Shown: piece by piece, positions 23,688 to 31,239 of the stretch
Numbering within the stretch: the first letter of the stretch is position 1
How the letters are laid out: every line of letters begins with the position of its first letter
From: Spirochaetota bacterium
GTDB lineage: Bacteria; Spirochaetota; GWE2-31-10; JAFGQB01
Assembly (NCBI GenBank): GCA_016935915.1
Contig: JAFGQB010000232.1
Span: 1 to 34,365 of the forward strand
DNA length: 34,365 nucleotides
Reading direction: 5' to 3'
The notes under the pieces: model-generated
What the model saw: the letters and a program-made list of their open reading frames with translations, nothing else
What the model was told of the DNA's origin: nothing
The model's database searches: none
Position numbers and translations under genes: made by a program

Positions 23688-23716
23688 CAAATAATGACAA
23701 TTTTTATTTTTTTATA

Positions 23717-23760
23717 AATTTTTTTATAAATTTTTTATAATAAAAATTTATAAAAAAATT
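23717..23760. repeat. 19-bp perfect AT-only inverted repeat upstream of flaA
   Basis: The arms 23717-23735 and 23742-23760 are perfectly complementary and consist only of A and T, with the six-base loop TATAAT. The left arm is also part of a tandem repeat of TTTTTTTATAAA beginning near 23707. The structure begins four bases after the stop of the GerMN gene and ends 30 bp upstream of the flaA -35 box. It may terminate the amidase-GerMN transcript, serve as an UP element, or both. Confidence 0.75.
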
Positions 23761-23764
23761 CTGT

Positions 23765-24298
23765 TTATTTTAGTATTTTCCAATCAGGTTTTAATCCATT
23801 AACAGAATGCCGAATATCTCCTATAAAATTATATTCTTTTCCGTCAAAATAAAATTTGACATATTGAATATTTCTATTTTGAAAATGTATAGTATTAGCT
23901 ATACTTTGTAAAATCAGATAATATAAAGAAGTGTCTTTTGTTTTTTTAAAATCAATGTTCATTATGGTTTCTCTGTTTAAATTTATATGTGCTGTATTAT
24001 TTTCAATCCTGAGGGATAATAATTTTGATTCAATTGGGAATATGTTGTATATTTTTGGATCTATAGGTCCCAGCAGTAATTCTTCAATGCTGTTTTTTAT
24101 TTTATCTTTTTTTGTTTTTCCTTTTATAATAGCTCTTCTTTCTGACACAAGTTTTGTTTTTTCTTTATTTGAATAAAATAACAAAGAATGATAATAGTTC
24201 TTGTTCGTTAGAAAATAACCTATTATACTTGTTATGATCATTGCTCCGATTATAATCCAGTTATAATATTTTTTAAAAATATCATTTTGTATAACCAT
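23765..24298 (-). CDS. GerMN domain membrane protein
   Basis: 177 residues: one N-terminal transmembrane helix (about 13-30) followed by an extracytoplasmic GerMN domain. The domain is recognisable from IEELLLGPIDPKIYNIFP, LRIENNTAHINLN and SLYYLILQSIANTI. GerMN domains occur in envelope lipoproteins and sporulation proteins and are often encoded next to N-acetylmuramoyl-L-alanine amidases, as here. The gene overlaps the 3' end of the amidase gene by 17 bp, so they are co-translated. A periplasmic role in septal or peptidoglycan processes is likely, by association. Confidence 0.85.
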   Translation of the reverse strand: MVIQNDIFKKYYNWIIIGAMIITSIIGYFLTNKNYYHSLLFYSNKEKTKLVSERRAIIKGKTKKDKIKNSIEELLLGPIDPKIYNIFPIESKLLSLRIENNTAHINLNRETIMNIDFKKTKDTSLYYLILQSIANTIHFQNRNIQYVKFYFDGKEYNFIGDIRHSVNGLKPDWKILK

Positions 24299-25511
24299 TT
24301 GTCTGCTCGTATAATTTAATAAAGTCTATTATGCCATTTAAAATGGCTTTTGCGATTTTATTCAAATAATCGTGTTTTGTCAATCTTATCTCTTCATATT
24401 TATTTGTATTAAATCCTATTTCCACCAATACAGCAGGCATTATTGATTTTTTTATAACAAAGTATGTCTGTTCTTTAATACCTCTGTCCAATGATACATA
24501 TCCGATTTCATTATTTAAATGGAACTGGATTCTATTGGCTAAATATTTTGATTCTTTATAAATTTCATCATTCAGCATGGAATTCAATACAGTTTCTACA
24601 TCAGCATCATTTGATATATTACCGCTTTTTACGATATTTCTTCTGTATTCTTCAACCAGATACCATGTTTCAAATCCATAGCTTTTTTTGGATTTGGAAG
24701 CATTTACATGAATTGAAATAAAAAGGGAAGGTCCGTATTTATTGAAAACATAATTTGCTATTTGCGACCTTTTGTCTAAAGAAATATATTCATCCTTATC
24801 GCGTGTCAATATTATTTTTTTATCCTTAAAAACATCTTTCAATTTATCATATAACAATAAAGATGTTTTTAATACAATTTCTTTTTCTTTAATACCTGAA
24901 AATCCTATTGCTCCGGGATCAGAGCCGCCATGACCCGGGTCTATAATTATGGCATTGATTTTAATTTTTTCAGATACTTCCTTATCAAATATATATCTGT
25001 CTTTTACATTTACATTATCGGCTGAAAGAACTTCTTTGGAATTTGAAATATTTTTATTGTCAGGATTTTCTTTGTATCCAGAACTTTTTGATGTTTTATC
25101 TTCCATGCTTTTTTTATTTTGCGCATGTACTGCGGGACTGTTCAAATAATAATTATCTGAGATATTATTTAAAGTAATATATTTATGTTTTATAAAGTCC
25201 TTGTTAGATGTCAGGTATTTTTTTATAAGCAGGTAAAGGTTTTCCGGTATATATACGGTTCCATTTTTAAATAAAACTATATCATTGATAAAGTAATTTT
25301 TATTTTCAATGATTAAGTATGGTGAATTTATTAATAAAATTACATTCTTTTTGTTTTTTTTCAATATAATTTTACCCATGTCACTATAATATTCAATATC
25401 TATATTATCAGTTTGTATAATATGATTCAGGGGAAGGAATTTTTCTGATTGTGAAAATAGTGCAGTTATTGTGAAAAAATAAATCAATAAAAAAAAATTT
25501 TTTTTAAGCAT
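24282..25511 (-). CDS. N-acetylmuramoyl-L-alanine amidase (AmiC type)
   Basis: This enzyme cleaves the bond between muramic acid and the stem peptide, normally during cell separation. 409 residues: signal peptide MLKKNFFLLIYFFTITALFSQ; a beta-rich N-terminal part (about 35-100) like the copper-amine-oxidase N-terminal domain found on spirochete amidases; a polar Ser/Asn/Lys linker (125-180); and an Amidase_3 domain from about 185. Zinc ligands are His194 in DPGHGG, Glu209 in GIKEKE and the His of SIHVNAS; the catalytic Glu is in VLVEIGFNTN. The downstream GerMN gene overlaps it. It is 55 bp from the triple-fusion gene upstream, so it may belong to the same transcript. Confidence 0.93.
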   Translation of the reverse strand: MLKKNFFLLIYFFTITALFSQSEKFLPLNHIIQTDNIDIEYYSDMGKIILKKNKKNVILLINSPYLIIENKNYFINDIVLFKNGTVYIPENLYLLIKKYLTSNKDFIKHKYITLNNISDNYYLNSPAVHAQNKKSMEDKTSKSSGYKENPDNKNISNSKEVLSADNVNVKDRYIFDKEVSEKIKINAIIIDPGHGGSDPGAIGFSGIKEKEIVLKTSLLLYDKLKDVFKDKKIILTRDKDEYISLDKRSQIANYVFNKYGPSLFISIHVNASKSKKSYGFETWYLVEEYRRNIVKSGNISNDADVETVLNSMLNDEIYKESKYLANRIQFHLNNEIGYVSLDRGIKEQTYFVIKKSIMPAVLVEIGFNTNKYEEIRLTKHDYLNKIAKAILNGIIDFIKLYEQTNGYTK

Positions 25512-25566
25512 AAATTAAATGTCTATTATTATTTATTCGATAGGGATTAGTAAAAAATTAAGTAAT

Positions 25567-28065
25567 TTATTTAGATTTTTGAGCATAAATTTCAAAAGTA
25601 TCGCCAAGTTTGAATAATTTTGCATAAAAATATATAAATTTGGTAAAAAACTTATTTCTTTTTAATTTTTCAGACTTTATAAACCTATCAATATGAATAC
25701 CCCTGATGATTATTTTAATTTTACCAAACCCGTGTCTTTTAAGAATTTTTTTTAATAATTTCGGTGAAATAATAAAATAATGATCTTCAGGATGAGCTTT
25801 TGCATATTTCATAAAATCTTTTTTAATGGAAATTCCATTGGCATTAGGTGTAGATAATGAAAGGACTCCGTTTTTTCTTAAATGTGAATGAAATAAAAAA
25901 ATAAGTTTTACAAAATCCTGAATGTGTTCTATTACAAAATAAGATGATATAACATCAAAGGCTTCAGAATTTTTTTCAAGATATTCAATATCTCCTTTTA
26001 TCCCTCTTAATTTTAGAACATTATTAATATATTCAATTGCGTAATCCGAAATGTCTATGCAGGTAGTAATAAAACCGTTATTTTCACAGTATTCTGCAAA
26101 AAAACCAAGACCGCTTCCAAAGTCCAGTAATGTACCTTTATCAATATATGATCTAATATTAAATAACCTTTCACGGGCTAAAAGGAGTATATTATCTTTG
26201 TCTTCTGCATAAGTTTTTCCGTACTGTTCTTTATATTTCTGGTTAAAATATTTGCTGTTATAGTTCTCTGTTATTTGCGTAAATGGGATAATATAAATCA
26301 TTCCGCAAGAATTGCATTTGTGAATATTATGATTGCTGTTTCTGTATAAAACTATCTGTTTGTCTGACGAACAGTTTTGACAAATCGGCAGTGAAAATGT
26401 CCAGTTGGATATCAGTTTAACAATGTCATTTTTTTTATTTCCGATTTTCAGTGAAAAGAATTTATTCAGTGAATTTAATTCTAAAATTTCTGAAAATGCA
26501 TTGTCATTTTTCATTTTGTTCAGTATTTCTTCGATTTTTAGATCTAAACCGAAAATAACTGCATTTTCACTATTATTTTCAATTAAATAGGGATATTTAA
26601 ACTCTTTTGTTAGTTTATCATGATATAAAGAAGGATTAATTAGAAGAATTGGTTTATTTGATATCAGCGATTCAAAAAAAGTAATACCAAAAGAAGTAAT
26701 TACCATGTCGGATGAATCAATTATTTCTTTGAGATTATCTAAATTTGATATAATTTTACAGTTTTCTGATTCATTAACCTGTTCTTTAAAATACGGTCCT
26801 ACTACTAAAGTAACTTTATAACCTAGTTTTTCAAATATTCTTGCTACAGGTTTTGAAAGATTTGCAGGATCAGAGCCGCCAAAAGTAATTAAAATGTTTT
26901 TTATGGGATTGTTAAATTTTAATTTAGCATTGGCTTTATTATTGGGAATGTCTGTTATTAAGTAATCCAAGCCTTCTAAATTAAATTTTAAAAAGTTTTT
27001 TTCGTCAGGGGATGGAATGCTCTTGATATTTATGTCACTAAGCTGTCCTCCTTCTCCCAGATCATCAAAACTGATAACAGGTCCCAGAGATTTGTAAAAT
27101 TTCATTTCATCTAAGGATGTATCCCTTAGATCAGTAATAACTCTATCAAAACTTCCTTCTTCTATTATAAATTTATCAAGCTTATTATAATCAATATAAT
27201 TTACATCACAGCATTCTATTTTTGATAAAATATCTTTATTACCGTGTTTGAATGATAAATAAATATGGAAATTATCCTTAAATTTATTTGCAAGGTTTAA
27301 TAATCTTTTTATATGACCTATACCATAACTGTCACTATAGGCAGTAATTAGCAGGCACCTTTTAAATTTTTTGAAATCAAGTTTATTCCACGTATCAATA
27401 ATATTTTTAATTTTAAACTTATTGGTGCTTTTTTTGATTGCTCTGTAAAGATAATTGATTCTGGAAAAATCTTCGCTTGTATCAACTGAAATTCTCACAT
27501 TTTCACAGGTATTATCATTATCATAATAATTAATTGACTTGATAAGGAATTTGTCCTTATGCTTATATATATATGGTGTTACATGTTCCAGATCATATGG
27601 AATTTTACTGTTTTTCAGTGCTTTGATGAGAGCTTCTGTTTTTACAACCTCAACTCCGCTTCCATAGGGTATATTTGTCAAATGCGCCAGATCGCAATTT
27701 GTTTTATTGAATAAATTCAATGTTTCAATTGCAATTTCAGATGAAACAAGCGGATTATCGGCAGTAGCCCTGACTATTATATCAACACCAAAATATAATG
27801 CGGCATCTACAAATCTTTTTAGAACATTATGGTTTTCTCCATAGAAAATTTTCCATCCCATTTTTGACGCTAAATTCTGTAATGCATATTCACTTTCTTT
27901 TGTAGTTACCAGTATCCTGTAATCAGCAGGTATTATGTTTAATCTTTCCATAGCATGTTCTGTTATTGTCTTATTAAAAAGCTTTAATAAAGCTTTTCCT
28001 CTAAGTCTAGTAGAATTGATTCTAACCTGTAAAAAAATTCCTGTTTTTTTCAAAAAGCCATTCAT
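25567..28065 (-). CDS. Triple fusion: SpsF-like cytidylyltransferase, PseG/SpsG-like hydrolase, methyltransferase
   Basis: 832 residues with three enzyme domains. Residues 8-230 are an SpsF/NeuA-like nucleotidyltransferase with the signature RINSTRLRGKAL and VRATADNPLV. Residues 236-555 are a PseG/SpsG-like UDP-sugar hydrolase or glycosyltransferase-B fold (SDSYGIGHIKRLL, ITFGGSDPANLSKP, ITSFGITFFESL). Residues 560-832 are a methyltransferase with a leading zinc ribbon (C562-x2-C565, C584-x2-C587) and the SAM motif LLDFGSGLGFF at 646-656. In other bacteria these are usually separate proteins of nonulosonate or surface-sugar synthesis. The ATG at 28065 has GGGATG upstream; only 22 bp separate it from the spiro-SPASM-like gene, which probably acts in the same pathway. 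Exact sugar unknown. Confidence 0.85.
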   Translation of the reverse strand: MNGFLKKTGIFLQVRINSTRLRGKALLKLFNKTITEHAMERLNIIPADYRILVTTKESEYALQNLASKMGWKIFYGENHNVLKRFVDAALYFGVDIIVRATADNPLVSSEIAIETLNLFNKTNCDLAHLTNIPYGSGVEVVKTEALIKALKNSKIPYDLEHVTPYIYKHKDKFLIKSINYYDNDNTCENVRISVDTSEDFSRINYLYRAIKKSTNKFKIKNIIDTWNKLDFKKFKRCLLITAYSDSYGIGHIKRLLNLANKFKDNFHIYLSFKHGNKDILSKIECCDVNYIDYNKLDKFIIEEGSFDRVITDLRDTSLDEMKFYKSLGPVISFDDLGEGGQLSDINIKSIPSPDEKNFLKFNLEGLDYLITDIPNNKANAKLKFNNPIKNILITFGGSDPANLSKPVARIFEKLGYKVTLVVGPYFKEQVNESENCKIISNLDNLKEIIDSSDMVITSFGITFFESLISNKPILLINPSLYHDKLTKEFKYPYLIENNSENAVIFGLDLKIEEILNKMKNDNAFSEILELNSLNKFFSLKIGNKKNDIVKLISNWTFSLPICQNCSSDKQIVLYRNSNHNIHKCNSCGMIYIIPFTQITENYNSKYFNQKYKEQYGKTYAEDKDNILLLARERLFNIRSYIDKGTLLDFGSGLGFFAEYCENNGFITTCIDISDYAIEYINNVLKLRGIKGDIEYLEKNSEAFDVISSYFVIEHIQDFVKLIFLFHSHLRKNGVLSLSTPNANGISIKKDFMKYAKAHPEDHYFIISPKLLKKILKRHGFGKIKIIIRGIHIDRFIKSEKLKRNKFFTKFIYFYAKLFKLGDTFEIYAQKSK

Positions 28066-28087
28066 GTTTCATCCCATTATTTTAAAG

Positions 28088-29545
28088 TTAAAAATTAAAA
28101 ATATAATAATCATTGCAGTTGATACAAAAATCAATATAATCATTTTTAGCATTTTTCATATAGAAGTTTTTCAATTCTTTGACAATGTTTTCAATATTGC
28201 TATTATTTAAATTTCCGATATCGTTTTTAAACCTGCTGAACATGCATGCCGGGATTTTATTGTCTGATCTTATATAAAATTCTCTTCTTAAATGAAAACA
28301 GGGGATCCTATCCAATGGTGCAAGATCAACGACTTTTTTATCAGGCAGCATATCGCAATAAGTTGAATATTTTCTTATTATAAGATCATCTGTTTCTTTG
28401 TTCTTTATAAAATTTTCTATTTCAGATTCATTTTCATTAATTCTTACTATTTCTTTATAAACTTTAAATCCGTTGTTTTTTAATAAATTTATGGATTCTT
28501 TAACTTTAAGAAAATTTGAACCCTGATGAATCAAATTATATGTTGTTTCGTTATAAGCATCATATTTAACAACAAAAGTAATTTTTTCTTTCTCAAATTT
28601 TTGAAGTTCCTTTATAAAATCATTATCAATAAGATAACCTGCTGTTTCAATTATTACATTTATATTAAGGTTTAATATAAAAGACAATATATCAATAAAT
28701 TGAGGATGTTCAAGTGGTTCTCCTATGCCTCCGAGTATTATATGAAGTTCATTGTTCATATAATGAAAATAACCAATGCATTTTTTTACTATTTCTATAT
28801 CGATGTTGCATTTTTCTTCTTTTACCTCAGGATAATATATGCTTTTGACTTTTGAATAATTAGTTAATTCTAGGATCAATAGATATATTACGGAAAACAG
28901 TTTATCAAGATTGTTTTTTAAGTAATTAGATATTTTTTCTGTTTTAATTTCGCTCATAACTTCATTAAAAACGTTTTTTGTAATAATCTCATCTCCGCTG
29001 TTTTTACAACCGAAAGTAATTCTATAAATCCTTAAGTCATTATCTGAAAGGAAAGTCTCAATATCAAATGAATTTATTTCTTTTGATATAGCATAAAAAA
29101 TATAATCTGATGTTTCGATTTTGTCATCAATTATCAGATTAATCAATTCTTTTATAATATCTTTTCGTAATATTGATGGAGTCAAACCCTCCGGATAACC
29201 AAGGCAATAGGTATAGTCTGCAATGTATTTTTCATGTCTTGCGATCATCGATTCTGTATAGTCGGCATCATAAAAGGGAGAGTCAGCATTAAAAATAACA
29301 ACAGTGTCTGTATCTTTTGCTTCTTTTAAAATCGTGTTGAGTATTGTAGTTGGTTTTTTGTCTTTAATTATTATATTTTTGATACCTTCAGGTATTGTTT
29401 TAATGCTTCCGTTTTGTATTAAAATATACCTGTCAAATTTGTTTTTTCTGGCTGTTTCATATATCATTTCTAGTGATGTTTTATTATTAAAGTCAGGCAA
29501 TAGATCTTTATTAATAAATACCCCATCAAAGATTAAACTTTTCAT
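28088..29545 (-). CDS. Spiro-SPASM-like protein: nucleotidyltransferase-like domain plus radical SAM/SPASM fold without cluster cysteines
   Basis: 485 residues. Residues 1-200 resemble an SpsF-like nucleotidyltransferase (VVIFNADSPFYDADYTESMI). Residues about 222-400 follow the radical SAM barrel: the strand LILELTNY leads into the place of the CX3CX2C motif, but the three positions are Ser231, Ser235 and Tyr238. The SAM-binding GGIGEPLEHP (272-281) is intact. A SPASM-type C-terminus keeps Cys416, Cys434, Cys474 and Cys477. The architecture matches what I recall as the spirochete 'spiro-SPASM' family. Without cluster ligands it cannot do normal radical SAM chemistry; it may bind SAM or iron-sulfur at SPASM only. 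It is first in the operon; GGAG lies seven bases before the ATG. Confidence 0.82.
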   Translation of the reverse strand: MKSLIFDGVFINKDLLPDFNNKTSLEMIYETARKNKFDRYILIQNGSIKTIPEGIKNIIIKDKKPTTILNTILKEAKDTDTVVIFNADSPFYDADYTESMIARHEKYIADYTYCLGYPEGLTPSILRKDIIKELINLIIDDKIETSDYIFYAISKEINSFDIETFLSDNDLRIYRITFGCKNSGDEIITKNVFNEVMSEIKTEKISNYLKNNLDKLFSVIYLLILELTNYSKVKSIYYPEVKEEKCNIDIEIVKKCIGYFHYMNNELHIILGGIGEPLEHPQFIDILSFILNLNINVIIETAGYLIDNDFIKELQKFEKEKITFVVKYDAYNETTYNLIHQGSNFLKVKESINLLKNNGFKVYKEIVRINENESEIENFIKNKETDDLIIRKYSTYCDMLPDKKVVDLAPLDRIPCFHLRREFYIRSDNKIPACMFSRFKNDIGNLNNSNIENIVKELKNFYMKNAKNDYIDFCINCNDYYIFNF

Positions 29546-29758
29546 AAATACTCCGAAAACGAAATTTTTACTTTACTTATTATGTTTTATCAAATCTAGT
29601 TTTAAAAGTGAAATGTTTTTTTAATATTTTTAAATTTAAAAGGAATAAAATTTTAATATGTTATTTTATTTAAAATTATTTTTATTGCAAATTAAATGTA
29701 TCATTGATATTATGCTTTTTAAATTATCATTTGATGTTTAAATATTAGGCAGTTACTT

Positions 29759-31015
29759 ATGGATGATAAAAATTATTTATCGATTTCTGATTTTACTAAA
29801 ATTTTAAAAAATAAACTTGAAAACAGTTATCCTTTGGTTTATTTAAAGGGTGAAATCTCTAATTTCAGGCCTTCTTCATCAGGGCATTGGTATTTTGCCC
29901 TTAAAGACGAGTTTGCATCAATTAAAGCAATAATTTTTAAAGGTGCTCAAAACTCTATAATCACTTCATTAAAAGCCGGGGGATATAAAGGGCTTGAGGA
30001 CGGGCAGGCGGTTTTAGCTGAAGGCAGGATCAGTGTTTATGAGAGAAGCGGTGAATATTCGATAATAATTAGTTCTCTTTTGCCCTTCGGTATTGGTGAA
30101 TTAACTGTAAAGTTCCAGATGCTCAAAGATAAGTTGTCAAAAGAAGGTCTGTTTGATCCTGAAAGTAAAAAAAATCTGCCTCAATATCCAAATCATATCG
30201 GAATTGTAACCTCACCAACCGGTGCGGCTTTACAGGATATTTTAAATGTATTAAAAAGAAGATTTGCTTCAATTAAAATCACTGTTTTCCCAGCCAGTGT
30301 GCAGGGAGAAAGCGCAAAAAAAGAGATAGCAGATGCAATTGATTTTGCTTCCTATAATTTTAACAAAAATACAAAATATAAAGTTGATGTTTTGTTAATT
30401 GCAAGAGGAGGTGGTTCTATCGAAGATCTATGGCCTTTTAATGAAGAGATTGTAGCTTATTCTATTTATAATTGTCCTATACCTGTAATTACCGGCATAG
30501 GACATGAAATTGACTTCACAATAGCTGATTTTTGTGCTGATTTGAGAGCTCCAACTCCGTCTGCTGCAGCTGAGATTGTGGTAAAAAACAGTGAAGAACT
30601 TCTTAACTCAATAGCAGCCTTAAACTTAAGAATGCAGGTTGCAGTAAATAATTGCATGGAAAAATTTAAATTAAGATTAAGTCAATGCACAAAAGAGAGG
30701 CTTTCAAACCTTTTTGAAATAATTTATGAAAATAATCTTCAGGATTTCAGTTATCTTAAAGAAAAAATGGTAAATAGTTTTTATGAGAAATACAATAACT
30801 TGAGGCAGAGATTTATTATTGAAGTTCAGAAACTGGATGGTTTAAGCCCTTTAAAAATATTAAATAGAGGATATTCTGTTGTTTTTAATAAAAATCATGA
30901 TATTATTAAATCATTTGATCAGGTTAAGATCACAGAAGAATTGAGAGTTATTTTATCAAAGGGTGAGTTAACTGTGAATGTCAAAGAAATTAATGATAAA
31001 TCAAAATTTAGTTAA
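29759..31015 (+). CDS. xseA: Exodeoxyribonuclease VII large subunit
   Basis: XseA with XseB degrades single-stranded DNA in both directions. 418 residues: an N-terminal OB fold (LVYLKGEISNFRPSSSGHWYF) and the catalytic region with IGIVTSPTGAALQDI, VDVLLIARGGGSIEDLWPFN, PVITGIGHEIDFTIADF and RAPTPSAAAE, followed by a helical coiled-coil region and the C-terminal LNRGYSVV motif. All expected blocks are present and intact. The partner xseB is not in this window, since the next gene is a surface protein. The start ATG at 29759 has no strong ribosome-binding site; AGGCAG lies at 29748-29753. It is divergent from the spiro-SPASM gene. Confidence 0.96.
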   Translation: MDDKNYLSISDFTKILKNKLENSYPLVYLKGEISNFRPSSSGHWYFALKDEFASIKAIIFKGAQNSIITSLKAGGYKGLEDGQAVLAEGRISVYERSGEYSIIISSLLPFGIGELTVKFQMLKDKLSKEGLFDPESKKNLPQYPNHIGIVTSPTGAALQDILNVLKRRFASIKITVFPASVQGESAKKEIADAIDFASYNFNKNTKYKVDVLLIARGGGSIEDLWPFNEEIVAYSIYNCPIPVITGIGHEIDFTIADFCADLRAPTPSAAAEIVVKNSEELLNSIAALNLRMQVAVNNCMEKFKLRLSQCTKERLSNLFEIIYENNLQDFSYLKEKMVNSFYEKYNNLRQRFIIEVQKLDGLSPLKILNRGYSVVFNKNHDIIKSFDQVKITEELRVILSKGELTVNVKEINDKSKFS

Positions 31016-31031
31016 TTTTATTTATAATAAA

Positions 31032-31078
31032 AAGTTTTTTTATTTGTAAATTTTTTTTAAATAAAACTTCTTTTTTTT
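31032..31078 (+). terminator. Terminator after xseA
   Basis: AAGTTTTTTTATTT at 31032-31045 pairs with AAATAAAACTT at 31059-31069, with three bulged T. It is followed by eight T at 31071-31078. The stem is AT-rich, but the T-run and position 17 bp after the stop support the call. Confidence 0.55.
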
Positions 31079-31189
31079 CCGAAATATTTATAGAAATTAT
31101 AGATAATAGATTTAAATTAATAGATTTTACTTATTTATTTAAATTTTTTATAAAAATTATAAAAATTTCTAAAGTTTTTCTTAAAATTA

Positions 31190-31218
31190 TTGAAATTATA
31201 TATATTAAGCTATAAAAT
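31190..31218 (+). promoter_or_regulatory. Candidate promoter of the large surface protein gene
   Basis: TTGAAA at 31190-31195, 17 bp, TAAAAT at 31213-31218. The predicted start near 31225 gives a leader of about 15 nt before the ATG at 31240, which has no clear ribosome-binding site. Confidence 0.5.
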
Positions 31219-31239
31219 TAGAATAGAAATATTATTAAT

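Noticed and set aside
23701..23760. Tandem A/T repeats as a CRISPR array
   Set aside because: The repeats are 12-bp low-complexity units without spacers and there are no cas genes.
25567..29545. Sporulation locus suggested by SpsF/SpsG, GerMN and SPL-type names
   Set aside because: These families are widespread outside spore formers, and the window otherwise shows an outer-membrane, flaA-bearing spirochete-like organism with no sporulation genes.
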